Shown here piece by piece: positions 17,068-26,233 of a stretch of DNA of 64,000 nucleotides. The notes beneath the pieces were generated by a model. That model did no database searches. It had not been told where the DNA came from and was given only the letters and a program-made list of their open reading frames with translations. Position numbers and translations under genes: made by a program. Origin of the DNA: Pseudomonadales bacterium (GTDB taxonomy: Bacteria > Pseudomonadota > Gammaproteobacteria > Pseudomonadales > UBA5518); the NCBI GenBank assembly GCA_024234165.1, contig JACKOP010000003.1, positions 248,001 to 312,000 on the forward strand, in the 5' to 3' direction. Position 1 is the first letter of the stretch, and every line of letters begins with the position of its first letter.

Positions 17068-18084
17068 GTGAACGCCTTTGTGCCTCCCGCTGCCCAGGCA
17101 GCGCTGGTCGACCGCTTCGGTCGTCGCGTCGATTATGTGCGGATCTCGGTTACCGATCGCTGCGATTTCCGCTGCGTGTACTGCATGGCGGAAGACATGC
17201 AGTTTCTGCCGCGCAGTGAAATCCTCAGCCTGGAAGAATTGGCGATGGTCGCCGAGACCTTCGTCGGGCTCGGCGTGAAGAAGATCCGCCTGACCGGTGG
17301 CGAGCCGCTGGTCAGGCACAACGTGCTGTGGCTCTGCGAGCGGATTGCGGCACTGCCCGGTCTGCGTGAGCTGGTGCTCACGACCAACGGGTCGCAACTG
17401 GTGAAGCTGGCGAAGCCGTTGCGCGCCGCCGGAGTGAAGCGGCTGAACATCAGCCTCGACAGCCTGGATCCGGCGCGCTTCCGGGCGTTGACGCGCACCG
17501 GCGAGCTGGCGGTCGTACTGGCAGGAATCGACACCGCGCTGGCGACCGGTTTCGATCGGATAAAGCTGAACAGCGTGATCCTGCGTGGCAGCAACGACCA
17601 CGAGGTGCTCCCTCTGCTCGAGTTCGCGCGCGAACGCGGCACCGACATCACGTACATCGAGGAAATGCCGCTGGGGCACATGGAAAGCCGCGATCGTGCG
17701 CTGAGTTTCTGCTCCAGTGACGAGGTGCGCGCGATCATCCGCACACGCCATGAGCTCGAGGCGGTTGCCGACGACAGCGGTGGCCCGGCGCGCTACTACC
17801 GCATGCCGGACAGCCCGATCCGGGTGGGATTCATTTCACCGCACAGTCACAATTTCTGCCACCTCTGCAACCGGGTGCGGCTCACGGTCGAGGGCCGTCT
17901 GCTGCTTTGCCTCGGCAACGAACACTCTGCGGACCTGCGCGCCGTGATGCGTGCGCGTCCCGGTGATCGTGAAGCCCTGGCGGCGGAGATCGTGCGCGCG
18001 ATCGAGCTGAAGCCGGAGAAGCACCATTTCGATCTGAATGCCGAACCGCAGATCGTGCGGTTCATGAACATGACCGGCGGCTGA
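17068..18084 (+). CDS. moaA: GTP 3',8-cyclase MoaA
   Basis: MoaA is a radical SAM enzyme that starts molybdenum cofactor synthesis from GTP. The N-terminal CDFRCVYC cluster motif (C-x3-C-x2-C), the LTGGEPL motif, the second cluster CHLCN...C and the C-terminal GG needed for catalysis are all present. At 338 residues it is full length. No other moa genes are in the window. The gene is convergent with xthA. Confidence 0.96.
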   Translation: MNAFVPPAAQAALVDRFGRRVDYVRISVTDRCDFRCVYCMAEDMQFLPRSEILSLEELAMVAETFVGLGVKKIRLTGGEPLVRHNVLWLCERIAALPGLRELVLTTNGSQLVKLAKPLRAAGVKRLNISLDSLDPARFRALTRTGELAVVLAGIDTALATGFDRIKLNSVILRGSNDHEVLPLLEFARERGTDITYIEEMPLGHMESRDRALSFCSSDEVRAIIRTRHELEAVADDSGGPARYYRMPDSPIRVGFISPHSHNFCHLCNRVRLTVEGRLLLCLGNEHSADLRAVMRARPGDREALAAEIVRAIELKPEKHHFDLNAEPQIVRFMNMTGG

Positions 18085-18105
18085 GCCGGAGCCCCTCGGC
18101 TGCCT

Positions 18106-18870
18106 CTACCCGAGTTCGACCACGACCGGTGCGTGGTCCGAGGGACGCTCCAGCCGGCGCGGCGCCTTGTCGATCGTGCACGAGCGACAGCTCGGCGCAA
18201 GCGTCGACGACAGCAGGATGTGGTCGATGCGCAGACCGAGGTTGCGCCGGAACGCGAGTCCGCGGTAGTCCCACCACGAATAGCTCTTCTCCGGTTGCTC
18301 GAAGCAGCGAAACGCATCCACGAGTCCCAGTGCGAGCAGCTCGCCGAATGCCGCACGCTCGGCGCTGCTGCACAGGATCCTTTCGTGCCACGCCTGCGGA
18401 TCGTGCACGTCGCGGTCCCCGGGCGCGATGTTGAAGTCGCCGAGCAGTGCCAGTCGTGGCCAGTGCCGCAGTTCGTTGCGCAGCCACGCGGTGAGTGCCG
18501 CCAGCCAGTCGAGCTTGTAGGCGTACTTGTCGCTGCCGACTTCCTGTCCGTTGGGCATGTACGCCGAGATCACACGCGTGTCGCCGAGTGTGGCGGCGAT
18601 CACCCGCTTCTGTTCGTCTGCCAGCCCGGGAATGTCACGCATGACATCCAGTGCATCGCCGCGATACACGATCGCCACGCCGTTGTAGGTTTTCTGTCCG
18701 TTGTGGATGGCGTGATAACCCGCCTGTTCCAGATCGGCGAACGGAAATCCTTCGTCGGTGGTCTTGGTTTCCTGCAGGCACAACGCATCCGGATTCTGCG
18801 CCTGCAGCCAGTCGAGCACCTGCGGCAGGCGTACCTTCAGCGAGTTCACGTTCCAGGTGGCGAGCTTCAT
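18106..18870 (-). CDS. xthA: Exodeoxyribonuclease III (AP endonuclease)
   Basis: This is the base-excision-repair AP endonuclease and 3'-5' exonuclease. Family motifs are ATWNVNSL at the start, LQETK, GDFNIAP and SDHAPV at the C-terminus (catalytic His). The size of 254 residues is normal. Its start is 32 bases from repeat copy D, which separates it from the divergent MoxR-type gene. Confidence 0.95.
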   Translation of the reverse strand: MKLATWNVNSLKVRLPQVLDWLQAQNPDALCLQETKTTDEGFPFADLEQAGYHAIHNGQKTYNGVAIVYRGDALDVMRDIPGLADEQKRVIAATLGDTRVISAYMPNGQEVGSDKYAYKLDWLAALTAWLRNELRHWPRLALLGDFNIAPGDRDVHDPQAWHERILCSSAERAAFGELLALGLVDAFRCFEQPEKSYSWWDYRGLAFRRNLGLRIDHILLSSTLAPSCRSCTIDKAPRRLERPSDHAPVVVELG

Positions 18871-18902
18871 GCCGGCATCATAACCGCGTGTCGCAGCCTA
18901 TG

Positions 18903-19078
18903 GAGGCTGTCGTAAAAACGCGGCAAAGCGCGCAACGATACCTTCACGCCGGTGGGACGCCGTAAATGCATCCCTGCAGGCTCGAGCGCCGCATCCCTGC
19001 GGTGCACGCCCCCCGACGTGAAGGTATCGTTGCGCGCTGCCTGCATCGACGATCGAGAGCTCGTTTTGCGACACCCTC
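18903..19078 (+). repeat. Nested-hairpin element, copy D (core flipped relative to its flanks)
   Basis: The inner arms are a perfect 21-bp inverted repeat: GCGCGCAACGATACCTTCACG and its exact complement. The left flank has the short spacer and the right flank the long spacer that in A, B, F and I lies on the left, so the core is inverted relative to the arms. The larger core hairpin reads GCGCCGCA-TCCC-TGCGGTGC with a G-T wobble. It lies between the divergent starts of xthA and the MoxR-type gene, ending 35 bases before the latter's ATG. Confidence 0.88.
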
Positions 19079-19113
19079 TATACTGCGCCCGCCCTGTGCC
19101 GGAGTTCCCATCG

Positions 19114-20079
19114 ATGAGCCGAACCGAGTTGCCACCCCGCCTGCCCACGCCGCTGATGACGTCCCCGGCTGCAATTCGGGCCGGCTTCGAGGAGCTGCGC
19201 TACATCTGCTCCGCGCAGGCCGCGACCACCGTCTATCTGGCGTATCAACTGCAGAAGCCGGTGCTCGTCGAAGGGCCGCCCGGTGTCGGCAAGACCGAAC
19301 TCGCGAAGACGCTGGCGCAGTACCTCTCGCTGCCGCTGATCCGCTTGCAGTGCTACGAGGGGCTCGACGAGAGCAAGGCGCTCTACGAGTGGAAGTACGG
19401 CAAGCAACTGCTTTACACGCAGGTGCTGAAGGAGCAGCTCGGCGAGCTGCTGAAGGGCGTGCACGGGTTGGCCGAGTCGGTGCAGCGGCTGCACGAGTTC
19501 GGCGATGTCTTCTACAGCGAGGAATTTCTCGAACCACGTCCGCTGCTGAAGGCGATGCGGGCAGACGACGGAGCGCTGCTGCTGATCGACGAGATCGACA
19601 AGGCCGACCAGGAGTTCGAGTCCCTGCTGCTGGAGATGCTTTCCGACTACCAGTTGTCGGTACCGGAGATCGGCACCGTGCGCGCACGTCACACGCCGCT
19701 GGTGATCCTGACCAGCAACAGCACGCGCGAGATCAGCGACGCACTGAAGCGCCGCTGCCTGCACCTGTATATCCCGTTTCCGGACGCGGCGCTCGAGAAC
19801 CGCATCGTGCGCGCGCAGGTGCCGGAAGTGGCCGATTCGCTGCGCTCCCAGCTCGTCGGCTTCGTGCAGGCAGTGCGTGAACTCGATCTGAAGAAGCCCC
19901 CGGCAGTCAGCGAAAGCATCGACTGGGCGCGTGCACTGCTGTTGCTGCACGCGCATGCGCTCGATGCGGCGCTGGTGCGCGAGACGCTGAATGTGCTGTT
20001 GAAGTTCGAGGACGATATCCAGGCGGTTGCAGAGAACCTGCAGACGCTGCTTGGTCGCGCGCAGGCAGCCACGCGCTGA
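19114..20079 (+). CDS. MoxR/CoxD-type AAA+ ATPase
   Basis: The 321-residue AAA+ ATPase has Walker A GPPGVGKT and Walker B LLLIDEIDKAD, with the sensor segment VILTSNSTREISDALKRRC. It resembles the CoxD-like branch that works with a CoxE-like VWA protein on maturation of metalloenzymes, best known for CO dehydrogenase. The chosen ATG follows GGAG; an earlier in-frame ATG would begin inside repeat copy D and is rejected. It overlaps the VWA gene by one base. Confidence 0.9.
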   Translation: MSRTELPPRLPTPLMTSPAAIRAGFEELRYICSAQAATTVYLAYQLQKPVLVEGPPGVGKTELAKTLAQYLSLPLIRLQCYEGLDESKALYEWKYGKQLLYTQVLKEQLGELLKGVHGLAESVQRLHEFGDVFYSEEFLEPRPLLKAMRADDGALLLIDEIDKADQEFESLLLEMLSDYQLSVPEIGTVRARHTPLVILTSNSTREISDALKRRCLHLYIPFPDAALENRIVRAQVPEVADSLRSQLVGFVQAVRELDLKKPPAVSESIDWARALLLLHAHALDAALVRETLNVLLKFEDDIQAVAENLQTLLGRAQAATR

Positions 20080-21428
20080 TGGAGCGCGTGCTGACGGACT
20101 TCGTGCGCGTGCTGCGCAACGCGGGAGTCCGCGTGTCACCGGCCGAGACGCTGGACGCGGCGTATGCACTCGCGTTGTGCGGATACGACGATCGCGCCTT
20201 GTTGCAGCAGGCGCTCGCAGCCACGCTCGCCAAGACGATCGACGACAAGCAGTCGTTCGAGGAATGTTTCGCGCGCTTCTTTGCCGGACCTGATCGCACG
20301 TCCGTCACGACGCAGCTCGCTCCCTTCGATACTGCCTTGGCCATGCCGGTGACGGGTTCTGTTGGCGCGGCAATCGCAGCGGCAGGCGGAGCCGCCGATC
20401 CCGTGCAGCTGCAGCTCGCGATCGATGCGGCTGCCCGCGACGCAGGGATCGAGGCGATGAGCAGCTTCACGCAGCGCGGACTCTACGTGCGCAAGACGCT
20501 GGACGCTCTCGGCTGGCAGGAGTTGCAGCAGCGCATCCTCGCGCTCGAACAGATGCCGGCCGGCGTCGAGCCGGGTGCGGTTGCAGCACTCGCGCTGAAA
20601 CAGTGGAGCGAGTTGCTGCGTGAACGCGTGCGTGAACACGTGGAGCGACACCATCTGCTGTTTGCAGGCACCCAGGCGCGCGAACTGCGTGAATCGGTGC
20701 TGCGAACGGCGCGTCTGTCGCAACTCGAGGAGCGTGATCTGGTGCAGATCACGCGCATCGTGCGCCGGATCGCACGTCGGCTCGCGGCGCGTCATGCCGT
20801 GCGCCGGCGCGAATACCGGCGTGGGCAGCTCGACCTGCCACGCACGCTGCGAGGGGGCCTCGCGCACGACGGCCTGCTGTTTGCACCGCGCTGGAAAAGC
20901 CGCCGTCGCAGCCGTCCTGCACTGATCACGCTGTGCGACGTCAGTGGCTCGGTTAGCGCGTATGCGCGTTTCCTGCTGCTCTTCCTGTACGGGCTGGGCG
21001 ACGTGCTGCCGCGCGTGCGCAGCTTCGTGTTTTCATCGCAGCTTGTCGAAGTGAGCGAACTGTTCGCGCACAACCGTGCAGAGCATGCGCTGGCGCAGGT
21101 GCAGCACCGCTACGCAGGCGGTTCGACCGATTACGGCACGGCGCTGCGCGGACTGCTCGATGCGAGTGGTCGTGACCCGGACGCCGGCGCGACCGTGGTG
21201 ATCCTGGGCGACGCGCGCAACAACCGTGGCGACCCGGCGCTGCCCGCGTTGCGCGAGATCGGTCGCCGCGCGCGGCGGCTGATCTGGCTCACGCCGGAGC
21301 CGGCTCCGCTGTGGGGAACCGGTGACTCGGAGATGTTGCGTTACCGCAGCGCGTGCAGCGAGGTGCGTGTGGTGCAGTCGATCCGCCAGCTCGAACGCTT
21401 CGCCGACGACCTGCTGCGCGCTGGCTGA
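20079..21428 (+). CDS. CoxE-like VWA-domain protein
   Basis: The 449-residue protein has an N-terminal helical region and a C-terminal VWA domain with the metal-ion site DVSGS followed by GGSTDYGTAL. It is the usual partner of the CoxD-like ATPase encoded just upstream (stop and start overlap). No CO dehydrogenase or other xanthine-oxidase-type gene is in the window, so the client enzyme is unknown. Convergent with the DUF3300 gene. Confidence 0.88.
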   Translation: MERVLTDFVRVLRNAGVRVSPAETLDAAYALALCGYDDRALLQQALAATLAKTIDDKQSFEECFARFFAGPDRTSVTTQLAPFDTALAMPVTGSVGAAIAAAGGAADPVQLQLAIDAAARDAGIEAMSSFTQRGLYVRKTLDALGWQELQQRILALEQMPAGVEPGAVAALALKQWSELLRERVREHVERHHLLFAGTQARELRESVLRTARLSQLEERDLVQITRIVRRIARRLAARHAVRRREYRRGQLDLPRTLRGGLAHDGLLFAPRWKSRRRSRPALITLCDVSGSVSAYARFLLLFLYGLGDVLPRVRSFVFSSQLVEVSELFAHNRAEHALAQVQHRYAGGSTDYGTALRGLLDASGRDPDAGATVVILGDARNNRGDPALPALREIGRRARRLIWLTPEPAPLWGTGDSEMLRYRSACSEVRVVQSIRQLERFADDLLRAG

Positions 21429-21458
21429 GGCGTCGGCGTTGTCACCCTGGATCGTGCA

Positions 21459-23258
21459 TCAGGGATTCTGATCAGGCCGCGGCCCTTGCTCGCCAGACCC
21501 GGCGCCACGCAAGCCACCACGCCCGGCGCCATGGAATCTGCCGCGATCACCCGATTCCGGACCACGGAATCGGCCGTGCTCTTGCGGATTCGAGCCGCGG
21601 AAACTACCGCGCCCCTCGCCTTCCATGCCCCGCGACTCGCTGCGTTCACCGCGCTCCGCGCCACGGAATCCGCTGCGTCGTTCGCCGGCTCCCCAGCCAT
21701 GCAAGCCGCCGCGGGGTGCGGCGCGCGGCTGCATGCGTGCGTCGTCGCTCGTGCGTTCGCCGATGCCCGCTGCTTGCGGTGCCGGCCGTTCGTATGCGCC
21801 CGCGCGCGAGGCGTCGCCCGGTGCCGGATGAGACGTCTGCCATTGGCGCCGCCCGAAACGACCTTGATGCTGCTCTGTACGCTCCGGTGGTGGTGCGACT
21901 TGCTCCGGTTGCTCCTGGCGCGGCTGGATGCGCTCGTGGCGTGGGCGGATCGTTTCTGCGCGTGGCTGTGTCCACTGCTGGGTTTCCTGCAGCAGACGTT
22001 CGCGCGCTTCGCGGTGCCCGTCAGCTCCGTCGGTGTGCCGTTGCGGGAGCGCAGCATCTGCAGCGGGATTCGTTTCGTGGCTCCGGTGGATACGCTCGCG
22101 CACCCGATCATCCCGGGATTCGCTGCCGCTGTGGAGCATGCCGCCCGAGTGCTGCCGCCCTTGCAGCAGACCGTGTGGCCTCACTGCGTCCTCGCGGGTG
22201 TCATGACTGCGCCACGTGTTGCGATCGCGCCGGTGGTCGGGGTCGCGATGGTCGCTGCGCAGGCGCTGGGTCCGTTCCGAACGAAACTGCGGGTCATGTT
22301 CCGGAACCCGGTCGTGTTCGTGCTCGTCGGCACGACCCCGGTCGTGATTGCCGTAACGAAACCCGTCGTGATCGCCCCGTCGCTCGCCGTAGTCGTGCCG
22401 GTACACCGGGCGGGCGTCAGTCGGTACGTAGCGATGTTCCACGGCGCGGTTGGGGTACCGGTGGCCGCGGCGATGCTGGTAGTCGTGCACCCACACATGG
22501 TGAACCGGTGGCGGGCGACGGTAGTAGAACGGTCTGTGTGGCACCACGCGCACGCGGTGCGTCGGCCAGTCCCAGTCGCCGAAGAAGAAGTTGACGCCGA
22601 GGCTGATTCCGGAGCCCCAGTAGAAACCGCTGAAGTTGCTGTAACCAGACGCCAGTCCGTAGCCCGGCCACGGACCCCACGTGACCGGTCGATACTGCGG
22701 CCACCACCACGAGCCGTAGATCGTCAACGGATCGTAGTACGGCACGTAGACCAGATCCTGGCGCACGGGCCGCACGACGATCACCTCGCGTTCGCGCACT
22801 ACGCGTACCTTGTCGTTCGAACGCAGATTGCCGGCAGCGTAAGCGCGATTGCGCAGCGCCTGCACGGTATCCATCACCTGTTGTTGCTGTGCGAGGAAGG
22901 CATCGCCGAGGCGTTCGGTCCAGTCGAGGTCGGCTTCCATCTGCTCCAGTACGTTCGGGAACGCGAGCAGTGACTGCACGCTCGGATCCCAGTCGCGCCC
23001 CTCGGCCGCACGTACCGCGTCCTGTCCGTGCAGGTCCGGATTGTCACGCAGGAACCGCGCCGCCTGCACGACCTCGAGCGGGTAGGTGGCTGCCATCAGG
23101 ATCTGCGACAGCAACTGATCCGGATACAGTGCGATCGGCGCCAGCATCTGATCGAGTTCCGCCTGCGCGAATGGCACCACCTCCTGCGATTTCGCGACGG
23201 ATGCGCCGGACGAGACGGCCAGCACCAGCGCCATCAGCCAGCCGAACAGGGTCTTCAT
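21459..23258 (-). CDS. DUF3300 secreted protein with long low-complexity tail
   Basis: The 599-residue product has a signal peptide (MKTLFGWLMALVLAVSSGASVAKS). A DUF3300 domain follows at about residues 30-250 (LDQMLAPIALYPDQLLSQILMA, then VYVPYYDPLTIYGSWWWP). The C-terminal half is low complexity: Arg, His and Asp rich, then glycine-arginine segments (GRGGLRGAGSG). The function of DUF3300 is not known; such proteins are exported to the periplasm or outer membrane. The tail is likely disordered. Confidence 0.88.
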   Translation of the reverse strand: MKTLFGWLMALVLAVSSGASVAKSQEVVPFAQAELDQMLAPIALYPDQLLSQILMAATYPLEVVQAARFLRDNPDLHGQDAVRAAEGRDWDPSVQSLLAFPNVLEQMEADLDWTERLGDAFLAQQQQVMDTVQALRNRAYAAGNLRSNDKVRVVREREVIVVRPVRQDLVYVPYYDPLTIYGSWWWPQYRPVTWGPWPGYGLASGYSNFSGFYWGSGISLGVNFFFGDWDWPTHRVRVVPHRPFYYRRPPPVHHVWVHDYQHRRGHRYPNRAVEHRYVPTDARPVYRHDYGERRGDHDGFRYGNHDRGRADEHEHDRVPEHDPQFRSERTQRLRSDHRDPDHRRDRNTWRSHDTREDAVRPHGLLQGRQHSGGMLHSGSESRDDRVRERIHRSHETNPAADAALPQRHTDGADGHREARERLLQETQQWTQPRAETIRPRHERIQPRQEQPEQVAPPPERTEQHQGRFGRRQWQTSHPAPGDASRAGAYERPAPQAAGIGERTSDDARMQPRAAPRGGLHGWGAGERRSGFRGAERGERSESRGMEGEGRGSFRGSNPQEHGRFRGPESGDRGRFHGAGRGGLRGAGSGEQGPRPDQNP

Positions 23259-23406
23259 CGTGATGCTCCCGAAGGTGATTCCGCCGATTAGAACGCGCAG
23301 GGTGTTGTCTGGTTGACCTGTGTGATTATTGCCACGGCACCGCTCTCGACGACATTACCCCCGTGGCAGTTCCATTCATCGCCGGGCGCTCCGGTGACTT
23401 CCGCCT

Positions 23407-24642
23407 TCAGTGCTCCAGCGCGATGTCGTAGTGATCCGTGTAGAAGCGGAACGCATCGCGGATTCCCTGCTCGCTCAGTCCGTAGTCGGCAGGATGGTAG
23501 CTGTGGGTACCGAAGCGTCCGCGCGGCTTGCGCTGCAGGTATTCCCGGATCGAATCGGCGAAAGCCGGATGGAAGCTCAGCCCGAAGCGATCGTAGACGG
23601 CCTCGATGGTGGTGACCGGATTCTTCATCAGTGACTGGAAATGGACGTCGACGATCCGGTCTGCCGCAATGGTGCCGTTCGCGCGTTCCTCGATCACCTT
23701 GCGCAGCGTCGCCGAATAACCACCGACGACGAGCTGTGCGACCAGTGCCGGGTCCACGCCGTCGGCGCGGCTTGCGCGCATCAGCGTCGACAGGCTCACC
23801 GTCGAGGGAACCGACTTCAGTGGGTCGCGGTGGGTGTGGATGATCAGCAGATCCGGGTATTGCGCGAGCAACTGGTCCAGCGCACCAAGGTGTGCCGGTG
23901 ATTTCAGCAGCCAGCGGCGCGGGTGCTGATCCTGGCCCTGCAGCAACTGCAGGATCGAACGGTGCCATGGATAGGCACTGCGTGGTCGCGCCTCGGCGCG
24001 CCAGCGCAGCCAGTCCCACGCGCCATAGAGCATCGCCCACCAGTCGGTGCTGAAGTCGCTGTCGAGGAAGCGGATGCATTCCACGGGCAGATCCCAGCGG
24101 TACTCGTGTGCGGCGCTGAGCGCCGGCTGGATGTCGACCCAGAACTCGTTCACCGTTTCGGCGATCTGCCCGCGCGTGACCGTGCCGCCCAGCGTTGCAG
24201 CGGGCGGTTCGACCGGGCTCGCGGCTTCCCAGGCGAGCGGTGCGCGATTGCGGGTATCGAGCGCCAGCAGCTCGAACAGGATCGAGGTGCCGGTACGCCC
24301 CTGCCCGGCGATCAGCAGCGGTGCCGTGATGTTCCGCTGCGCGATCGTCGGGTCGTTGCGGTGCGCCGCCGTCACGAACAGCCGGTTGCGCAGTGCGCGC
24401 AGCAGATCGGCACGCGTCAGCAATCTCCCCAGCGTGTGCAGCGCGACGTCCTTCTCCAGCGAGGCGACCAGACGGCGAAAGGGTTCCTCCCAGCCGGCAT
24501 CACCAAAGTCGTCGAGTCCGCTGCCCGCGCAGGCCTCGGCGATCAGTTCGTCGGCGTCGAGCTGCAGCAGCCGCCCGGCGCCACCAACCGCCGCGCCAAG
24601 GTAGTTCAGCCGCCGCACCCAGTCCTGTTGCGTGATCTGCAT
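23407..24642 (-). CDS. Sulfotransferase-family protein
   Basis: The 411-residue protein carries the PAPS 5'-phosphosulfate loop GQGRTGTSILFELLA (about residue 112) and the 3'-phosphate region IIHTHRDPLKSVPSTVSL. These mark the sulfotransferase_3-type family common in aquatic gammaproteobacteria. The acceptor is unknown. The divergent DUF1214 gene and a nearby luciferase-like oxidoreductase suggest lipid or secondary metabolism. CysQ, which removes the PAP by-product, is encoded elsewhere in the window. Confidence 0.85.
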   Translation of the reverse strand: MQITQQDWVRRLNYLGAAVGGAGRLLQLDADELIAEACAGSGLDDFGDAGWEEPFRRLVASLEKDVALHTLGRLLTRADLLRALRNRLFVTAAHRNDPTIAQRNITAPLLIAGQGRTGTSILFELLALDTRNRAPLAWEAASPVEPPAATLGGTVTRGQIAETVNEFWVDIQPALSAAHEYRWDLPVECIRFLDSDFSTDWWAMLYGAWDWLRWRAEARPRSAYPWHRSILQLLQGQDQHPRRWLLKSPAHLGALDQLLAQYPDLLIIHTHRDPLKSVPSTVSLSTLMRASRADGVDPALVAQLVVGGYSATLRKVIEERANGTIAADRIVDVHFQSLMKNPVTTIEAVYDRFGLSFHPAFADSIREYLQRKPRGRFGTHSYHPADYGLSEQGIRDAFRFYTDHYDIALEH

Positions 24643-24771
24643 GATGATTTTCCGTCTGAACCATGGCTGTACTGCACGCTAGTGGGGTGCGCGCCGGCAG
24701 TCAACGCCGGCGTTGACGTGTCGATACCAAGCTGCGACGCTCGGCACGAACCACGCTGCGGAGATCGTACG

Positions 24772-25875
24772 ATGAGCGAATCTCGCCAGGCCTTTCGCGA
24801 GCTGCTCGCGCTGCTCGCCGAAATCGATGCCGGCTACGTCGGTGAACCGGATGCGACGAAGAGCGCGCTCGACGTTGCCGACGGGCACCGCCTGCTGCTG
24901 CATGGCCTGCAGCGGGCGATCGGTTCGCAACTGGAAGCCGACCCGTACCGGCCGGTGTTTCGCCGGGCGATCACGCCGGTGATGAAGTTCGGGGGTGACA
25001 GCCCGGACGCGATCTACCACGAGTGCAATATCGCGAGCGACGGTGCGTACCGCATTCGCGGCAACGTGGCGGGAGCGGTGTACGTGTCGTTTGCGATCCA
25101 GAGTGCCGATGCCGGTGGCGAAGGCGTGGGCGGCACGCTGAACAGCGAGGAGTTCGACGTGGGGCCGGACGGCTCCTTCGAACTCCTGCTGATGCCCGAC
25201 GCCACGCCGGGCGAGCGCAACTGCCTGCGCATACCCGCCGGTGCGCTCGGAATACTCGCGCGTCACTACTACGAGAGCGTGAACTGCGTGATGGGTGAAG
25301 CGCAGCGACACGTTCCGCTGCAGATCGACTACCTCGGGGAGCCACGGGCTGGCGCAGAGCCCGATGCCGCGGTGACCAGCGCTGGCATCAGGCGTGTGTC
25401 ACGGCTGCTGCGCAGCCGCACGCTGGATGAAATGCGTGGCCGTGGCCCGGTGCCGGCATGGGTGTCGCGCGTCCCGAACCAGTTCACCGCAGCGCAGAAA
25501 CCCGATGCGGGGATGGCGTATGCAGCGCTCGATATCGCCTATGCGATGGCGCCATTCCACGTTCCTGCCGGCAAGGCGCTGGTGATGAGCGGGCGCTTTC
25601 CGGTATGCCGTTACGCCGGTGTGGTGCTGTGGACGCGGTTCCGTCAGAGCTTCGACTACCTGCGCCGGCGCGTCTCGCTGAACCGTGCGCAGACTGCGCT
25701 CGAGAGTGACGGCAGCTACCGTATCGTGATCGCCGCCGAAGACCCGGGCGTGCCGAACTGGCTGGATACCGGTGGTCGCAGCAGCGGCCTGGTCTACTGG
25801 CGATTCCTGTTGCCGCACGAAGCGATCCAGACCCCGCACACCGAACTCGCCGATCTGGCGGCGCTGCGCGGCTGA
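24772..25875 (+). CDS. DUF1214-domain protein
   Basis: The 367-residue protein has the DUF1214 pattern in its C-terminal half (AAEDPGVPNWLDTGGRSSGLVYWRFL). No signal peptide is seen. GGAG lies about 10 bases before the ATG at 24772; the frame stays open upstream but antisense to the sulfotransferase. Function unknown. The stop TGA forms the first bases of repeat copy E. Confidence 0.75.
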   Translation: MSESRQAFRELLALLAEIDAGYVGEPDATKSALDVADGHRLLLHGLQRAIGSQLEADPYRPVFRRAITPVMKFGGDSPDAIYHECNIASDGAYRIRGNVAGAVYVSFAIQSADAGGEGVGGTLNSEEFDVGPDGSFELLLMPDATPGERNCLRIPAGALGILARHYYESVNCVMGEAQRHVPLQIDYLGEPRAGAEPDAAVTSAGIRRVSRLLRSRTLDEMRGRGPVPAWVSRVPNQFTAAQKPDAGMAYAALDIAYAMAPFHVPAGKALVMSGRFPVCRYAGVVLWTRFRQSFDYLRRRVSLNRAQTALESDGSYRIVIAAEDPGVPNWLDTGGRSSGLVYWRFLLPHEAIQTPHTELADLAALRG

Positions 25876-26046
25876 GGCGGGTGCCGCAAAAGGCGCGTGT
25901 CGGTGGGCGAGGTTGGCGCGTGGTGACGCCTTCGCACCGGTGGGACGCCGTGAATGCGTCCTTGCAGGCTCGAGCGCCGCATCCCTGCGGCGCACGCCCC
26001 CCGATGCGAAGGCGTCACCACGCGCCTCGTCATGTCGTGCGACACC
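25873..26046 (+). repeat. Nested-hairpin element, copy E1 (first of a tandem pair)
   Basis: It begins TGAGGCGGGTGCCGCAAAA at the stop of the preceding gene. The inner arms GCGCGTGGTGACGCCTTCGCA and its exact 21-base complement pair perfectly. The larger core hairpin is GCGCCGCA-TCCC-TGCGGCGC, a compensated variant of the GTGCCGCA/TGCGGCAC form. The right end is GTGCGACACC. Confidence 0.88.
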
Positions 26047-26162
26047 GTCGCACCGGTGGGACGCCGTGAATGCGTCCTTGCAGGCTCGAGCGCCGGATCC
26101 CTGCGGCGCACGCCCCCGATGCGAAGGCGTCACCACGCGCCGCGTCATGTCGTGCGACACCT
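26047..26162 (+). repeat. Nested-hairpin element, copy E2 (tandem duplicate without left arm)
   Basis: The core and right arm of E1 are repeated with a 116-base period (GGTGGGACGCC at 25939 and 26055). There is no separate left outer arm; the sequence passes directly from the E1 right end into the E2 core. The core hairpin has one stem mismatch (GCGCCGGA). It ends about 70 bases before the next gene. Confidence 0.85.
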
Positions 26163-26233
26163 GCTGACGCCGCCATCCAGCCGCAGGGTGTCGTACCATG
26201 CGCGCCGTGTCTGCGAATCGTGAGGATCCCGCC

